From NCBI RefSeq assembly GCF_049739465.1, contig NZ_JBMHHY010000004.1:186001-250000 (forward strand): DNA of 64,000 nucleotides. Reading direction: 5' to 3'. A program made the translations under genes and the position numbers. Below the pieces are notes generated by a model. That model did not search any database, had not been told where the DNA came from, and was given only the letters and a program-made list of their open reading frames with translations. This document shows, piece by piece, positions 49,644-57,289 of the stretch. Within the stretch, counting starts at the first letter, position 1. Every line of letters starts with the position of its first letter. The stretch is from Embleya sp049739465. GTDB lineage: Bacteria > Actinomycetota > Actinomycetes > Streptomycetales > Streptomycetaceae.

Positions 49644-51602
49644 CTACTCCACCGCCCCACCCGCCGCGCGGATCGTGTGCGCCGCCTCCCGGTGTGCCCG
49701 GGCGCCTGCCTCGTCGCCCTCGGCCGTCGCCACCTCGGCGAGCGCGTCCAGGATGCGGGCCTCGTCGGCGTGGGCGCCGCGCTTTCGGGCGGCGGTCAGG
49801 GAGAAGTCGTAGAGCGGGCGGGCCTCGGTGTTGCGGCCCAGGGCGTGCAGGGCCTTGCCGAGGGCGAAGCCGGTGCGGGCGGTCATCCGGGCTCGGTTCT
49901 GGTCGATGGCCATGTCGCGGGCCTCTTCCAACAGCTCGGCCGCCTGTGCCGGGTCGCCGAGGGCGGCTACTGCCTCGCCGAGGCGGTAGGTGGTCAGCAG
50001 CACGCCGTACCGGTTGTCGATCGCCCGGTGCACCTCGCGCGATGCCTCGAAGTCGGCCGCCGCGCCCGCCCAGTCGCCGCGCGCCGAGTGCAGCATGCCG
50101 CGGAACTCGACGGCGGACGCGCCGAGTTTGCGGTCGTCGTCCGTCATGCTGCCGAGCGCCGCATGTGCGGTCAGCGCCTGCCCCAACTCCCGCTCCGCCG
50201 CCGCGAAGTCACCCTGCTCCCACAGCGGTCGGGCCAGCTGGCAGCGCATCCGGATCAGTGCACGGGGATGCCCGGCCCGCTGGGCCGCCGCCACTCCCTT
50301 ACCGAACGCGTCGAGGACGTCCGCGTAGTGCCGGTGGTCGAGGAAGTGTGTCCACAGCGGCTCGCACAGCGCCCATGCCTCGGCGTCCAGGCCGGCCGCG
50401 TAGGCGATCCGCACGCAGGCGTAGAGCGCGTGTCGCTCCGCCTCCAGCCAACGTGCCGCTGCCGCCTTGTCCGCGAACTCCAGGTCCGGCGCGCCGGGTA
50501 CGGGTGGGACCGGCTCGGCCAAGGTCAGTCGCGGGCCCGCCGCGACGGCGTCCGCCGACTGCGCCTGGCGCAGGTACCAGCGCACGATCCGCCGCCGCCC
50601 GTCGACACGTTCCGGTCCGCCGCCGTCCTGCCGGGCCCGGCGCCGCGCGTGCGCCCGCAACAGCTCGGACAGGCGCCGGTGTTCGCCTCTGACCTCGACC
50701 AGCCCGGCGGCATCCAGTTCCTCCAACGCCGCATAGCCCGCGTCCTCGCCCCGACCGAGCAGCGCGATCGCCGCCTGTGGCGTGAAGTCCCAGCCCGGGT
50801 CGTCGCCGAGCAGCCGGTAGAGCAGCGCGCCATCGGGGCCCAGTCCCCGGTAGGCCGCGTCCCACACCGCCTCCACCTCGGGCAGTCCCTTCTCGTGCAG
50901 TTCGGTGGTGAGGTCGGCCAACAGCCGGGACAGCGGGCGCAGTCGGTGTCGGCGCAACCAGCGGCCGGTCACGTGCAGCGCGGCGGGCAGGCCCGAGCAC
51001 AGCCGGACCAGGCCTTCGGCGGCCTCGGGTTCGGCGGCGAGTCGGGGGTCGGCGACGAGCCGCTGCAGCAGGTCCCGCGCATGCCCGTCGTCCAGGGGAC
51101 TCACCGTCAACTCGACCGCCGCGCCGGGTTCGAGGTCGTGCAGTGGCCCGTGGCTGACCACGATCACCACACTCGCCGCGGAAACCGGGAGCAGCGGCAC
51201 GATCTCGGCGCCGTAGCGCGCGTTGTCGAGCACGACGACCAGGCGTCTGCCGTCCGTATGCGTCCAATATTGCCGGCAGCGGGCCTTGAACGAGTGTTCC
51301 AGGAACTCCGGCCGCACCCCGAGCGAGCGCAACAAGTCGCCGAGTGCGTCGGCGACTTCCACCACACCGTCCCGGCGCAGGTCGTCCAGGTCGAGATGGA
51401 GCACGTCGTCGTTCGGGTCCTGGCGCAGGGCGCGGGCGAGCCGAAAGGCCAGTTCCGTACGCCCGATCCCGGCCGGCCCGCTGAGTGCGACACACAGCGG
51501 TCGGGACTGCCCGGCCCACTCCGCGGCGGCTCGGAACACCCGGGCCTGCTCGGGTTCGCGATCCACGAAGTGTGCCGTCTCCGGCGGGATTTCGTATGCC
51601 AT
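49644..51602 (-). CDS. STAND NTPase with TPR repeats
   Basis: 652 aa from ATG (MAYEIPPETAHFVDREPEQA) with GGAG upstream. The NB-ARC-like P-loop reads GPAGIGRTELAFRLARAL near residue 50, with Arg where the Walker Lys is expected. Walker B is RRLVVVLDNARYGAEIVPLL, and a typical GLPAALHVTGRWLRRHRLRP box lies near 230. A helical winged region follows, then C-terminal TPR units (AAAERELGQALTAHAALGSM, AGAAADFEASREVHRAIDNR). There is no DNA-binding domain. Such proteins act as signal-dependent scaffolds or defence switches; the P-loop change may weaken ATP use. Confidence 0.87.
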   Translation of the reverse strand: MAYEIPPETAHFVDREPEQARVFRAAAEWAGQSRPLCVALSGPAGIGRTELAFRLARALRQDPNDDVLHLDLDDLRRDGVVEVADALGDLLRSLGVRPEFLEHSFKARCRQYWTHTDGRRLVVVLDNARYGAEIVPLLPVSAASVVIVVSHGPLHDLEPGAAVELTVSPLDDGHARDLLQRLVADPRLAAEPEAAEGLVRLCSGLPAALHVTGRWLRRHRLRPLSRLLADLTTELHEKGLPEVEAVWDAAYRGLGPDGALLYRLLGDDPGWDFTPQAAIALLGRGEDAGYAALEELDAAGLVEVRGEHRRLSELLRAHARRRARQDGGGPERVDGRRRIVRWYLRQAQSADAVAAGPRLTLAEPVPPVPGAPDLEFADKAAAARWLEAERHALYACVRIAYAAGLDAEAWALCEPLWTHFLDHRHYADVLDAFGKGVAAAQRAGHPRALIRMRCQLARPLWEQGDFAAAERELGQALTAHAALGSMTDDDRKLGASAVEFRGMLHSARGDWAGAAADFEASREVHRAIDNRYGVLLTTYRLGEAVAALGDPAQAAELLEEARDMAIDQNRARMTARTGFALGKALHALGRNTEARPLYDFSLTAARKRGAHADEARILDALAEVATAEGDEAGARAHREAAHTIRAAGGAVE

Positions 51603-51939
51603 GGGAACCGACTCCGATGCGTCGTACCGGTCCGACCAGCCTGCCGACCCACCGACGGAGCCCTGGCCGCATCGACACCGTCCCCCGCACCCTCGCACAC
51701 CCGACGACCCCGCGCGGGCAGATCGCGGTTGCTCCGCCGACCCCGCGTCGCGCCCGCGAAGCCGGTCCCTCTTACATTGTGGCAACCCATGATCGGCACA
51801 CGGTGAGCGGATCGGCCTCGATATACCCACCCCTTCCCACATCGTGAGAATCTTTGAAGACTCGGGGTCCGGCATGCCATGCTCCTCCCCGACGCCTCCG
51901 GGAGCCGCCCGGCGCGTCGCCGACCGGAAGGAGAACGCC
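51603..51939. other. 337-bp divergent region before the sulfur operon
   Basis: No gene that I can support. It holds the promoters of the STAND gene (minus) and of the leader peptide with its operon (plus). A relatively AT-rich patch at 51770-51865 (including GAATCTTTGAAGACTCGG, 51849-51866) is the most likely plus-strand promoter zone. Confidence 0.5.
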
Positions 51940-52047
51940 GTGATCGCCGTCGTGCGCCGCGTCTCCGTCCCGGTTCCCGAATTGGCCGCGCTCACCAGGC
52001 GCCGCTACATCGATCTGGCCCGCGTCGCCGGCTGCCGCTGTCGCTGA
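51940..52047 (+). CDS. Cysteine-codon leader peptide of the sulfur operon
   Basis: 35 aa from GTG, nine bases after GGAAGGAG, reading MIAVVRRVSVPVPELAALTR and then RRYIDLARVAGCRCR. The LTRRxxIDLxRVxxxxC end matches the short leader peptides placed upstream of sulfur-assimilation genes in streptomycetes. The cysteine codons (TGC, TGT) fall at the second and fourth codons before the stop, suited to stalling when Cys-tRNA is short. It precedes an SsuD-like gene by 394 nt. An in-frame ATG at 51844 exists but has no site. Confidence 0.82.
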   Translation: MIAVVRRVSVPVPELAALTRRRYIDLARVAGCRCR

Positions 52048-52441
52048 TCGCCGGCCGTCCCGGCCCCGACGGTCCGTAGGACATGTCGTCAAGCCCTACG
52101 TCCGCCCGGCCGACCGCGTGAGGTCCCCCCGCGCCTGACCCGCGCGGCGCGCCACGCACCGTTCGACCGCCGCTCGAACGCGCCGCCCACCCCGCCCGCG
52201 CACCGATTCGCCGCCACGCGACCGGTGTTCGCGCCCGCCGAGCCGGCCGCCGGCACCCCCACCACCCCCTGCGCACGGCTCGCCCCGACCCGCACCGCGC
52301 GCTCCGCCGACAGGTCCGCATCCGCCCGCCACCGCCCGACCCGGGCAACGGGCCGATCCCGCCCGCCCGCGCACCCCACGCGCTCCGCGCATCACCGCGC
52401 ATCACCACGCCCCACCGCGACGCTCCCGAGAGGTGACCCCC
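52048..52441 (+). promoter_or_regulatory. C-rich attenuator region between leader peptide and ssuD-like gene
   Basis: No gene. The first 80 nt can form competing hairpins (GCCGG/CCGGC around 52052-52066; CGTAGG/CCTACG around 52075-52102). From about 52105 to 52430 C clearly exceeds G with few stable stems, like a Rho-loading region. The ribosome site GAGAGGTG lies at the end. This suggests leader translation decides whether transcription continues. Confidence 0.55.
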
Positions 52442-53698
52442 ATGTCCGACCCGTCCGAGGCCCGTGAGCGGGTCCGTCTGCTGTGGTACCTGACCGCCCC
52501 CGACGGGCCGTATCCGTGGGAGGAAAGCGGTCGGTGGCGCACCGACTTCGACCACCTGCGGCAGTTGGCGGTGACCATCGACCGGCTCGGCTTCTACGGC
52601 GCGCTGCTCGGCACCGGGCGCGACGACGGCATGACGGTCGCCGCCGCGATGGCCGCGGAGACCCGGCGGATGCACTTCCTCACCGCCGTCTATCCGGGCC
52701 TGGTCTCCCCCGCCAAGCTGGCCCAGATGGCCCAGACCATCGACCGATACACCGCCGGCCGGCTGCTGTTCAATGTGGTCAACGGCAACGACCACACGCT
52801 CGCCCAGTACGGACTGCACCTCGAACACGACCGCCGCTACGACTTCAGCGCGGAGTACTGGGACGCCTTCCAGCGGGTCTACCTCGGCGACCCCAGCCCG
52901 TACGAGGGCCACGAGATCCGGTTGACCGAGCGCGAACTCGACGGCGAACCGCTGTCCCCCTGGCGGGAATCGCCGCGCGCCGGGGCCACCCCGCTGTGGG
53001 GCGCCGGGACGTCCCCGGCCGGGGTCCGCCACTCGGTGCAACTCCTGGACGTCTACCTGTCGTTCGCCGACACCCCGGCGCGTCTGGGGGAGAAGTTCGC
53101 CCGGGTCGGCGCCCAGGCCGCCGCCCTCGGCCGCACCCTGCGCTACGGCACCCGGCTCCAGGTGATCGTGCGCGAGACCGAGGAGGAGGCGTGGGCCTAC
53201 GCGGACGAGCTGCTGCGCCGCACCACGCACCGCACGGCGGTCGCGCTGACCGAACGTCAGTTCCCGCCGGGCACCGACCACACCACGTTCGAGAGCGACG
53301 ACCCGGCGATCCGCCGTCGGGTCGAGGCACTGCGCGCGGGCCGCCTGCCGCACGTCCGCGACCTGGAGATCCACCCCAATGTCTGGGCCGGGCCCTCGCT
53401 GTTCGGGTTCGACGTCGTACAACCGGCGGCCGGGATCCACCTGGTGGGCAGCGCGGCCAATGTCGCGGACCGGATCCGCGAGTACCGGGCGCACGGCGTC
53501 GAGTCGTTCATCCTGTCCGGCTATCCGCTGATCGGCGAGGCGCATCGGGTCGCCGACCTGCTGTTCCCGTTGCTCGACCTGGACCACGGGTTCGACGTAC
53601 CCGACCTGGGCACCGGCCACCCCGCACCCGCATCCCGGCCGGCAGCAGCAGCAAAGGCAGCGTCGGAAACGACCGCGCCCGTCCCGGTGTCCGCGTGA
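52442..53698 (+). CDS. SsuD-like FMNH2-dependent alkanesulfonate monooxygenase
   Basis: 418 aa from ATG after GAGAGGTGACCCCC; a GTG at 52433 is in frame. Strong likeness to SsuD: VRLLWYLTAPDGPYPWEES, LGFYGALLGTGRDD, QTIDRYTAGRLLFNVVNGND, LRYGTRLQVIVRETEEEAWA, and the C-terminal block VESFILSGYPLIGEAHRVAD. By family it oxidises an organosulfonate or sulfone with reduced FMN to release sulfite. A flavin reductase is not next to it. The Cys-codon leader upstream and the ABC importer downstream support a sulfur-scavenging role; the exact substrate is unknown. Confidence 0.9.
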   Translation: MSDPSEARERVRLLWYLTAPDGPYPWEESGRWRTDFDHLRQLAVTIDRLGFYGALLGTGRDDGMTVAAAMAAETRRMHFLTAVYPGLVSPAKLAQMAQTIDRYTAGRLLFNVVNGNDHTLAQYGLHLEHDRRYDFSAEYWDAFQRVYLGDPSPYEGHEIRLTERELDGEPLSPWRESPRAGATPLWGAGTSPAGVRHSVQLLDVYLSFADTPARLGEKFARVGAQAAALGRTLRYGTRLQVIVRETEEEAWAYADELLRRTTHRTAVALTERQFPPGTDHTTFESDDPAIRRRVEALRAGRLPHVRDLEIHPNVWAGPSLFGFDVVQPAAGIHLVGSAANVADRIREYRAHGVESFILSGYPLIGEAHRVADLLFPLLDLDHGFDVPDLGTGHPAPASRPAAAAKAASETTAPVPVSA

Positions 53699-53759
53699 GC
53701 GTCACCGCCCCGCCCCCGCCGTCGCCGCCTCGACCGGCCGCCCCAACCCTGGAGACACA

Positions 53760-55343
53760 GTGAGCCTTCCCACCCTGTCCCGTCGCCGCTTCCTGGGCGG
53801 CGCCGCCGTCGGCGCCGGCGTGCTCCTCGGCGGCGGACTGCTCGGCGCCTGCGCCGACGGCGGGACCGACCCGGCGCCCGCCGCCGGCCCGAACGACGGC
53901 CGGCCGGTACGCGGTGGGCGGTTGCGCCTGGGCATCATCGACGGCAGCCAGTCCGGCGACCTGGACGCACACAAGCCGGTCGGCATGGGCTCGATCATCC
54001 GGGGCTTCGCGCTCTACGCGAAGCCGTGGGAGTGGAACGCCGACATGCAGGCGACGTTGGCCCTGGCCGAGTCGGCCGAGTCCAACGCCGATGCCACCGC
54101 GTGGACCGTACGGCTGCGCCAGGGCCTGGAGTTCCACCACGGCAAGACCATCACCGCCGACGACCTGGTGTTCTCCGCCCGGCGGCTGACCGACCCCAAG
54201 CTCGCCTCGCCATTCGCCGGGCTGCTGCACGCGATCGACCCGGACCGGATCGAGAAGCTGGACGAGCGCACCGTGCGCTTCCGCTTCCGCGACGGTCAGG
54301 GCTTCGTGGCCTTCCCCGACACCTTCACCAACTTCGGCGGCCTGGTGCCCACCGACTACGACCCGCGCAACCCGGTGGGCGCCGGGCCGTACCGGCTCAA
54401 GCAGTTCGCCCCCGGGCAGCGCTCCCTGTTCACCCGGTTCGAGAACTACTTCAAGCCCGGTCGGCCGTACACCGACGAGTTGGAGATCATCGACTTCAAG
54501 GACGAGACCGCGCGGATCGCCGCGCTGCGGGCCGGGCAGCTCGATCTGGTCAACGACATCGGCGCGGACCAGTTCCGGCTGCTCCAGCACGATCCCAAGC
54601 TCAGGGTGCTGGTGTCGCAGACCAACGACTGGCAGTCCTTCGATCTGAACCTGGCCAAGGAGCCGTTTCGCGACGAGCGGGTCCGCCAGGCGTTCCGACT
54701 CCTGGTCAACCGACAGGAGTTGGTCGACCGGGCGCTGTCCGGTCAGGGCCGGATCGCCAACGACCTGTACGCGCCGCACGATCCGACCTTCGACACCTCG
54801 ATCGCGCAGCGCCCGTACGACATCGAGCAGGCCCGCGCACTGCTGCGCCAAGCGGGCGTGGATCGGCTCACCGTGGACCTGGTCGCCGAGCCCGGGGGCA
54901 GCGCCGCGTCCGCCGCGCTGGTGTTCGCCAACCAGGCCAAGCAGGTCGGCGTCACGGTCAACGTCAAGAAGGTCGACTCGGCCACCTTCAACGGCCCCCA
55001 GCGGCTCGACTGGACGATGAGCACCGGCGGCCTGCTCACCGAGTCCTTCCTCTCCAGCGCGCTGCACCTGGACGCGCCCGCGTCGGCGGGCAACAAGACA
55101 CACTTCGCCGACGACCGGTTCGCCGCACTGTTCGCCCAGGCCCAGTCCGAGCCCGACGTGGCCAAGCGCAGCCCGCTGGTGCACGAGATGCAGCAGATCC
55201 AGCACGCCAGGGGCGGGTTGATCATCTGGGGCTTCAACAACGCCCTGGACGCGGTCGCGCACACCGTGGGCGGTGCGGTCGCGGAGCGCACCCAATTCCC
55301 GACCTGGCGCTTCGACAGCCTGTTCGTCAAGGGGCGATCGTGA
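53760..55343 (+). CDS. ABC transporter substrate-binding lipoprotein, peptide/nickel (family 5) type
   Basis: 527 aa from GTG with GGAGACACA upstream. The N-terminus is a twin-arginine signal with lipobox (LSRRRFLGGAAVGAGVLL, then GLLGAC), giving a lipid-anchored protein exported folded. The SBP_bac_5 fold follows: RQGLEFHHGKTITADDLVFS, NPVGAGPYRLKQFAPGQRSL, PFRDERVRQAFRLLVNRQEL. Such proteins bind oligopeptides, glutathione, opines or metal chelates. Linkage to the SsuD-like enzyme suggests an organosulfur ligand. Confidence 0.9.
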   Translation: MSLPTLSRRRFLGGAAVGAGVLLGGGLLGACADGGTDPAPAAGPNDGRPVRGGRLRLGIIDGSQSGDLDAHKPVGMGSIIRGFALYAKPWEWNADMQATLALAESAESNADATAWTVRLRQGLEFHHGKTITADDLVFSARRLTDPKLASPFAGLLHAIDPDRIEKLDERTVRFRFRDGQGFVAFPDTFTNFGGLVPTDYDPRNPVGAGPYRLKQFAPGQRSLFTRFENYFKPGRPYTDELEIIDFKDETARIAALRAGQLDLVNDIGADQFRLLQHDPKLRVLVSQTNDWQSFDLNLAKEPFRDERVRQAFRLLVNRQELVDRALSGQGRIANDLYAPHDPTFDTSIAQRPYDIEQARALLRQAGVDRLTVDLVAEPGGSAASAALVFANQAKQVGVTVNVKKVDSATFNGPQRLDWTMSTGGLLTESFLSSALHLDAPASAGNKTHFADDRFAALFAQAQSEPDVAKRSPLVHEMQQIQHARGGLIIWGFNNALDAVAHTVGGAVAERTQFPTWRFDSLFVKGRS

Positions 55344-56389
55344 GCGCGCTCGCCCGGCCGCCGGGCTGGGTCGGCTGGTTGGCCCGACGGCTCGCCGGTG
55401 CCGTGGCGGCGATCCTGACGCTGTCCGCGATCGTCTTCGCCGCCACCCAGGCGCTCCCCTCCGACCCGGCCCGCACCGTGCTCGGCCCGGATGCCACCGA
55501 GGCGTCGATCGCCGAGCTGCGCCGGCAACTCGGGCTCGACCGGCCGCTGTTCGAGCAATACCTGAGCTGGCTGGGCGATCTGCTCGGCGGCGATCCGGGC
55601 ACCTCGGTGGACTCCCGACTGCCGGTGGGCAAGCTGCTCGGCGAACGACTGGCCAACTCCCTCGCGCTGTTGACCTGCGTACTGGTCACCGCGTTGGCCG
55701 CGACCCTGCTGTTCGGGATCCTCGCGGCCGTACACCGCGATCGCCGACTCGACCGGGTGATCACCTCGGTCGCGGTCACCGTCCAGGCGGTGCCCGCGTT
55801 CGTGCTGGCCATCGCACTGGTGATGGTCTTCGCCACGTCCGTCTTCCACGTGCTGCCGGCGGCCTCCCTGATCGAGCCGGGACACTCGCCGTGGGCCCGG
55901 CCCGAATACCTGGTGCTGCCCACGATCGCCCTGGCCCTGTCCGTGACGCCGTATCTGCTGCGCCAGTTGCGCGGCGCGCTGATCGAGGCCCTGGACGCGG
56001 ACCACGTGGTCGCCGCCCGGCTGCGCGGCGTCCCGGAGCACCGGCTGCTGCTGCGCCACGCGCTGCCCGGCGCACTGGTCCCGCTCGTCCAGGGCGTGGC
56101 CTTGACGCTGAGCGTGTTGTTCGGCGGCTCGCTGGTGGTCGAGGCGGCCTTCACCTATCCCGGCATCGGCAGCGCGCTGGATGCCGCCGTGGGTGTCCGG
56201 GACCTGCCGGTGGTGCAGGCGTGCGTGCTGCTGATCGCCACCGGCGTGGTCACCGTGAATCTGCTCGCGGACCTGCTCACCGTGCTGCTCACCCCCCGAT
56301 TGCGCACCGCCTCCGGCTTCGGCGGCCGGGTCGCGGCGGCCGAGCCCGAGCCCGCGCCGGTCGTGCACCCCTCGGAGGTGGCGGCATGA
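55340..56389 (+). CDS. ABC transporter permease 1 (DppB-like)
   Basis: 349 aa from a GTG overlapping the binding-protein stop. Six helices in DppB order: WLARRLAGAVAAILTLSAIV, ALLTCVLVTALAATLLFGIL, VTVQAVPAFVLAIALVMVFA, then others. The EAA loop reads HVVAARLRGVPEHRLLLRHA. ADLLTVLLTPRLR near the C-terminus fits the family. It forms the channel with the next permease. Confidence 0.92.
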   Translation: MSALARPPGWVGWLARRLAGAVAAILTLSAIVFAATQALPSDPARTVLGPDATEASIAELRRQLGLDRPLFEQYLSWLGDLLGGDPGTSVDSRLPVGKLLGERLANSLALLTCVLVTALAATLLFGILAAVHRDRRLDRVITSVAVTVQAVPAFVLAIALVMVFATSVFHVLPAASLIEPGHSPWARPEYLVLPTIALALSVTPYLLRQLRGALIEALDADHVVAARLRGVPEHRLLLRHALPGALVPLVQGVALTLSVLFGGSLVVEAAFTYPGIGSALDAAVGVRDLPVVQACVLLIATGVVTVNLLADLLTVLLTPRLRTASGFGGRVAAAEPEPAPVVHPSEVAA

Positions 56390-57249
56390 GTACGACGCTG
56401 ACCGAGTCGTCGCGGGCGACCCCGTGGCGGGCCGTGCTGCGCGACACCCAGGTGCGGGTCGGCCTGGTGGTCACGGGTGCGGTACTGCTGCTGGCCGTGG
56501 TCGGCCCGTGGACGGCGCCGCACGCCCCGGACGCGCTGACCGGACCCGCCTACGGCGATCCCGGCCCGGGGGCGCCGCTGGGCTACGACTACCTGGGCCA
56601 CGACGTATGGTCCCGGGTGCTCGCGGGCGGGCGTTCGGTACTGACCATGACCATCGCCGCCGCCGGCCTGGCCCTGCTGTGCGGTACCGCGCTCGGCCTG
56701 CTCGCGGGCTACGCCCAGGGGGTGATCGATCGGGCCGTGCAGTGGTGCTGCGATGTGCTGTTGGCGTTCCCCAACGTGGTGTTGGTACTGCTGACCGTGT
56801 CGATGCTGGGCCGCGACCGTTGGTTGATCGTGCTCACCGTCGCGCTGACCCTGCTGCCCGGCACGGTCCGACTGGCCCGCGCGGTCACCGTGGGTGTCCT
56901 GCACCAGGAGTTCATCGAGGCGGCCCGGATGATGGGCTATCCGCGCCGGGTGGTGCTGGTCCGCGAGATCCTGCCGAACGCGACCGCGCCGCTCCTGGTG
57001 CACTTCGGCTCGATGCTCACGTGGGCGGTCGAACTCCTGGCCGGATTGGCCTTCCTGGGCTACGGCGTCACCGCGCCCACCGCCGACTGGGGCCTGATGA
57101 TCAACGAGAACCGCAGCGGCCTGCAACTCCAGCCCTGGGGCGTACTGGTGCCGGTGCTGCTGATCGCGGTCTTCGCACTCGGGACGAACGCACTGGCCCA
57201 GGGCGCCGCTCGGGCCGGCGCGCGGGTGGAACGTGAGCAATCCGGATGA
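56386..57249 (+). CDS. ABC transporter permease 2 (DppC-like)
   Basis: 287 aa from an ATG overlapping the previous stop. The DppC-type start (RVGLVVTGAVLLLAVVGPWT, then LGYDYLGHDVWSRVLAGGRS) is followed by five helices and the EAA loop EFIEAARMMGYPRRVVLVRE, ILPNATAPLLVHFGSML. PTADWGLMINENRSGLQLQP and WGVLVPVLLIAVFALGTNAL close the sequence, as in this family. It pairs with permease 1. Confidence 0.92.
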   Translation: MSTTLTESSRATPWRAVLRDTQVRVGLVVTGAVLLLAVVGPWTAPHAPDALTGPAYGDPGPGAPLGYDYLGHDVWSRVLAGGRSVLTMTIAAAGLALLCGTALGLLAGYAQGVIDRAVQWCCDVLLAFPNVVLVLLTVSMLGRDRWLIVLTVALTLLPGTVRLARAVTVGVLHQEFIEAARMMGYPRRVVLVREILPNATAPLLVHFGSMLTWAVELLAGLAFLGYGVTAPTADWGLMINENRSGLQLQPWGVLVPVLLIAVFALGTNALAQGAARAGARVEREQSG

Positions 57250-57289
57250 GCGGCCGCGACGACGGGCCGAACCGAGAAAGGCGGACGGC

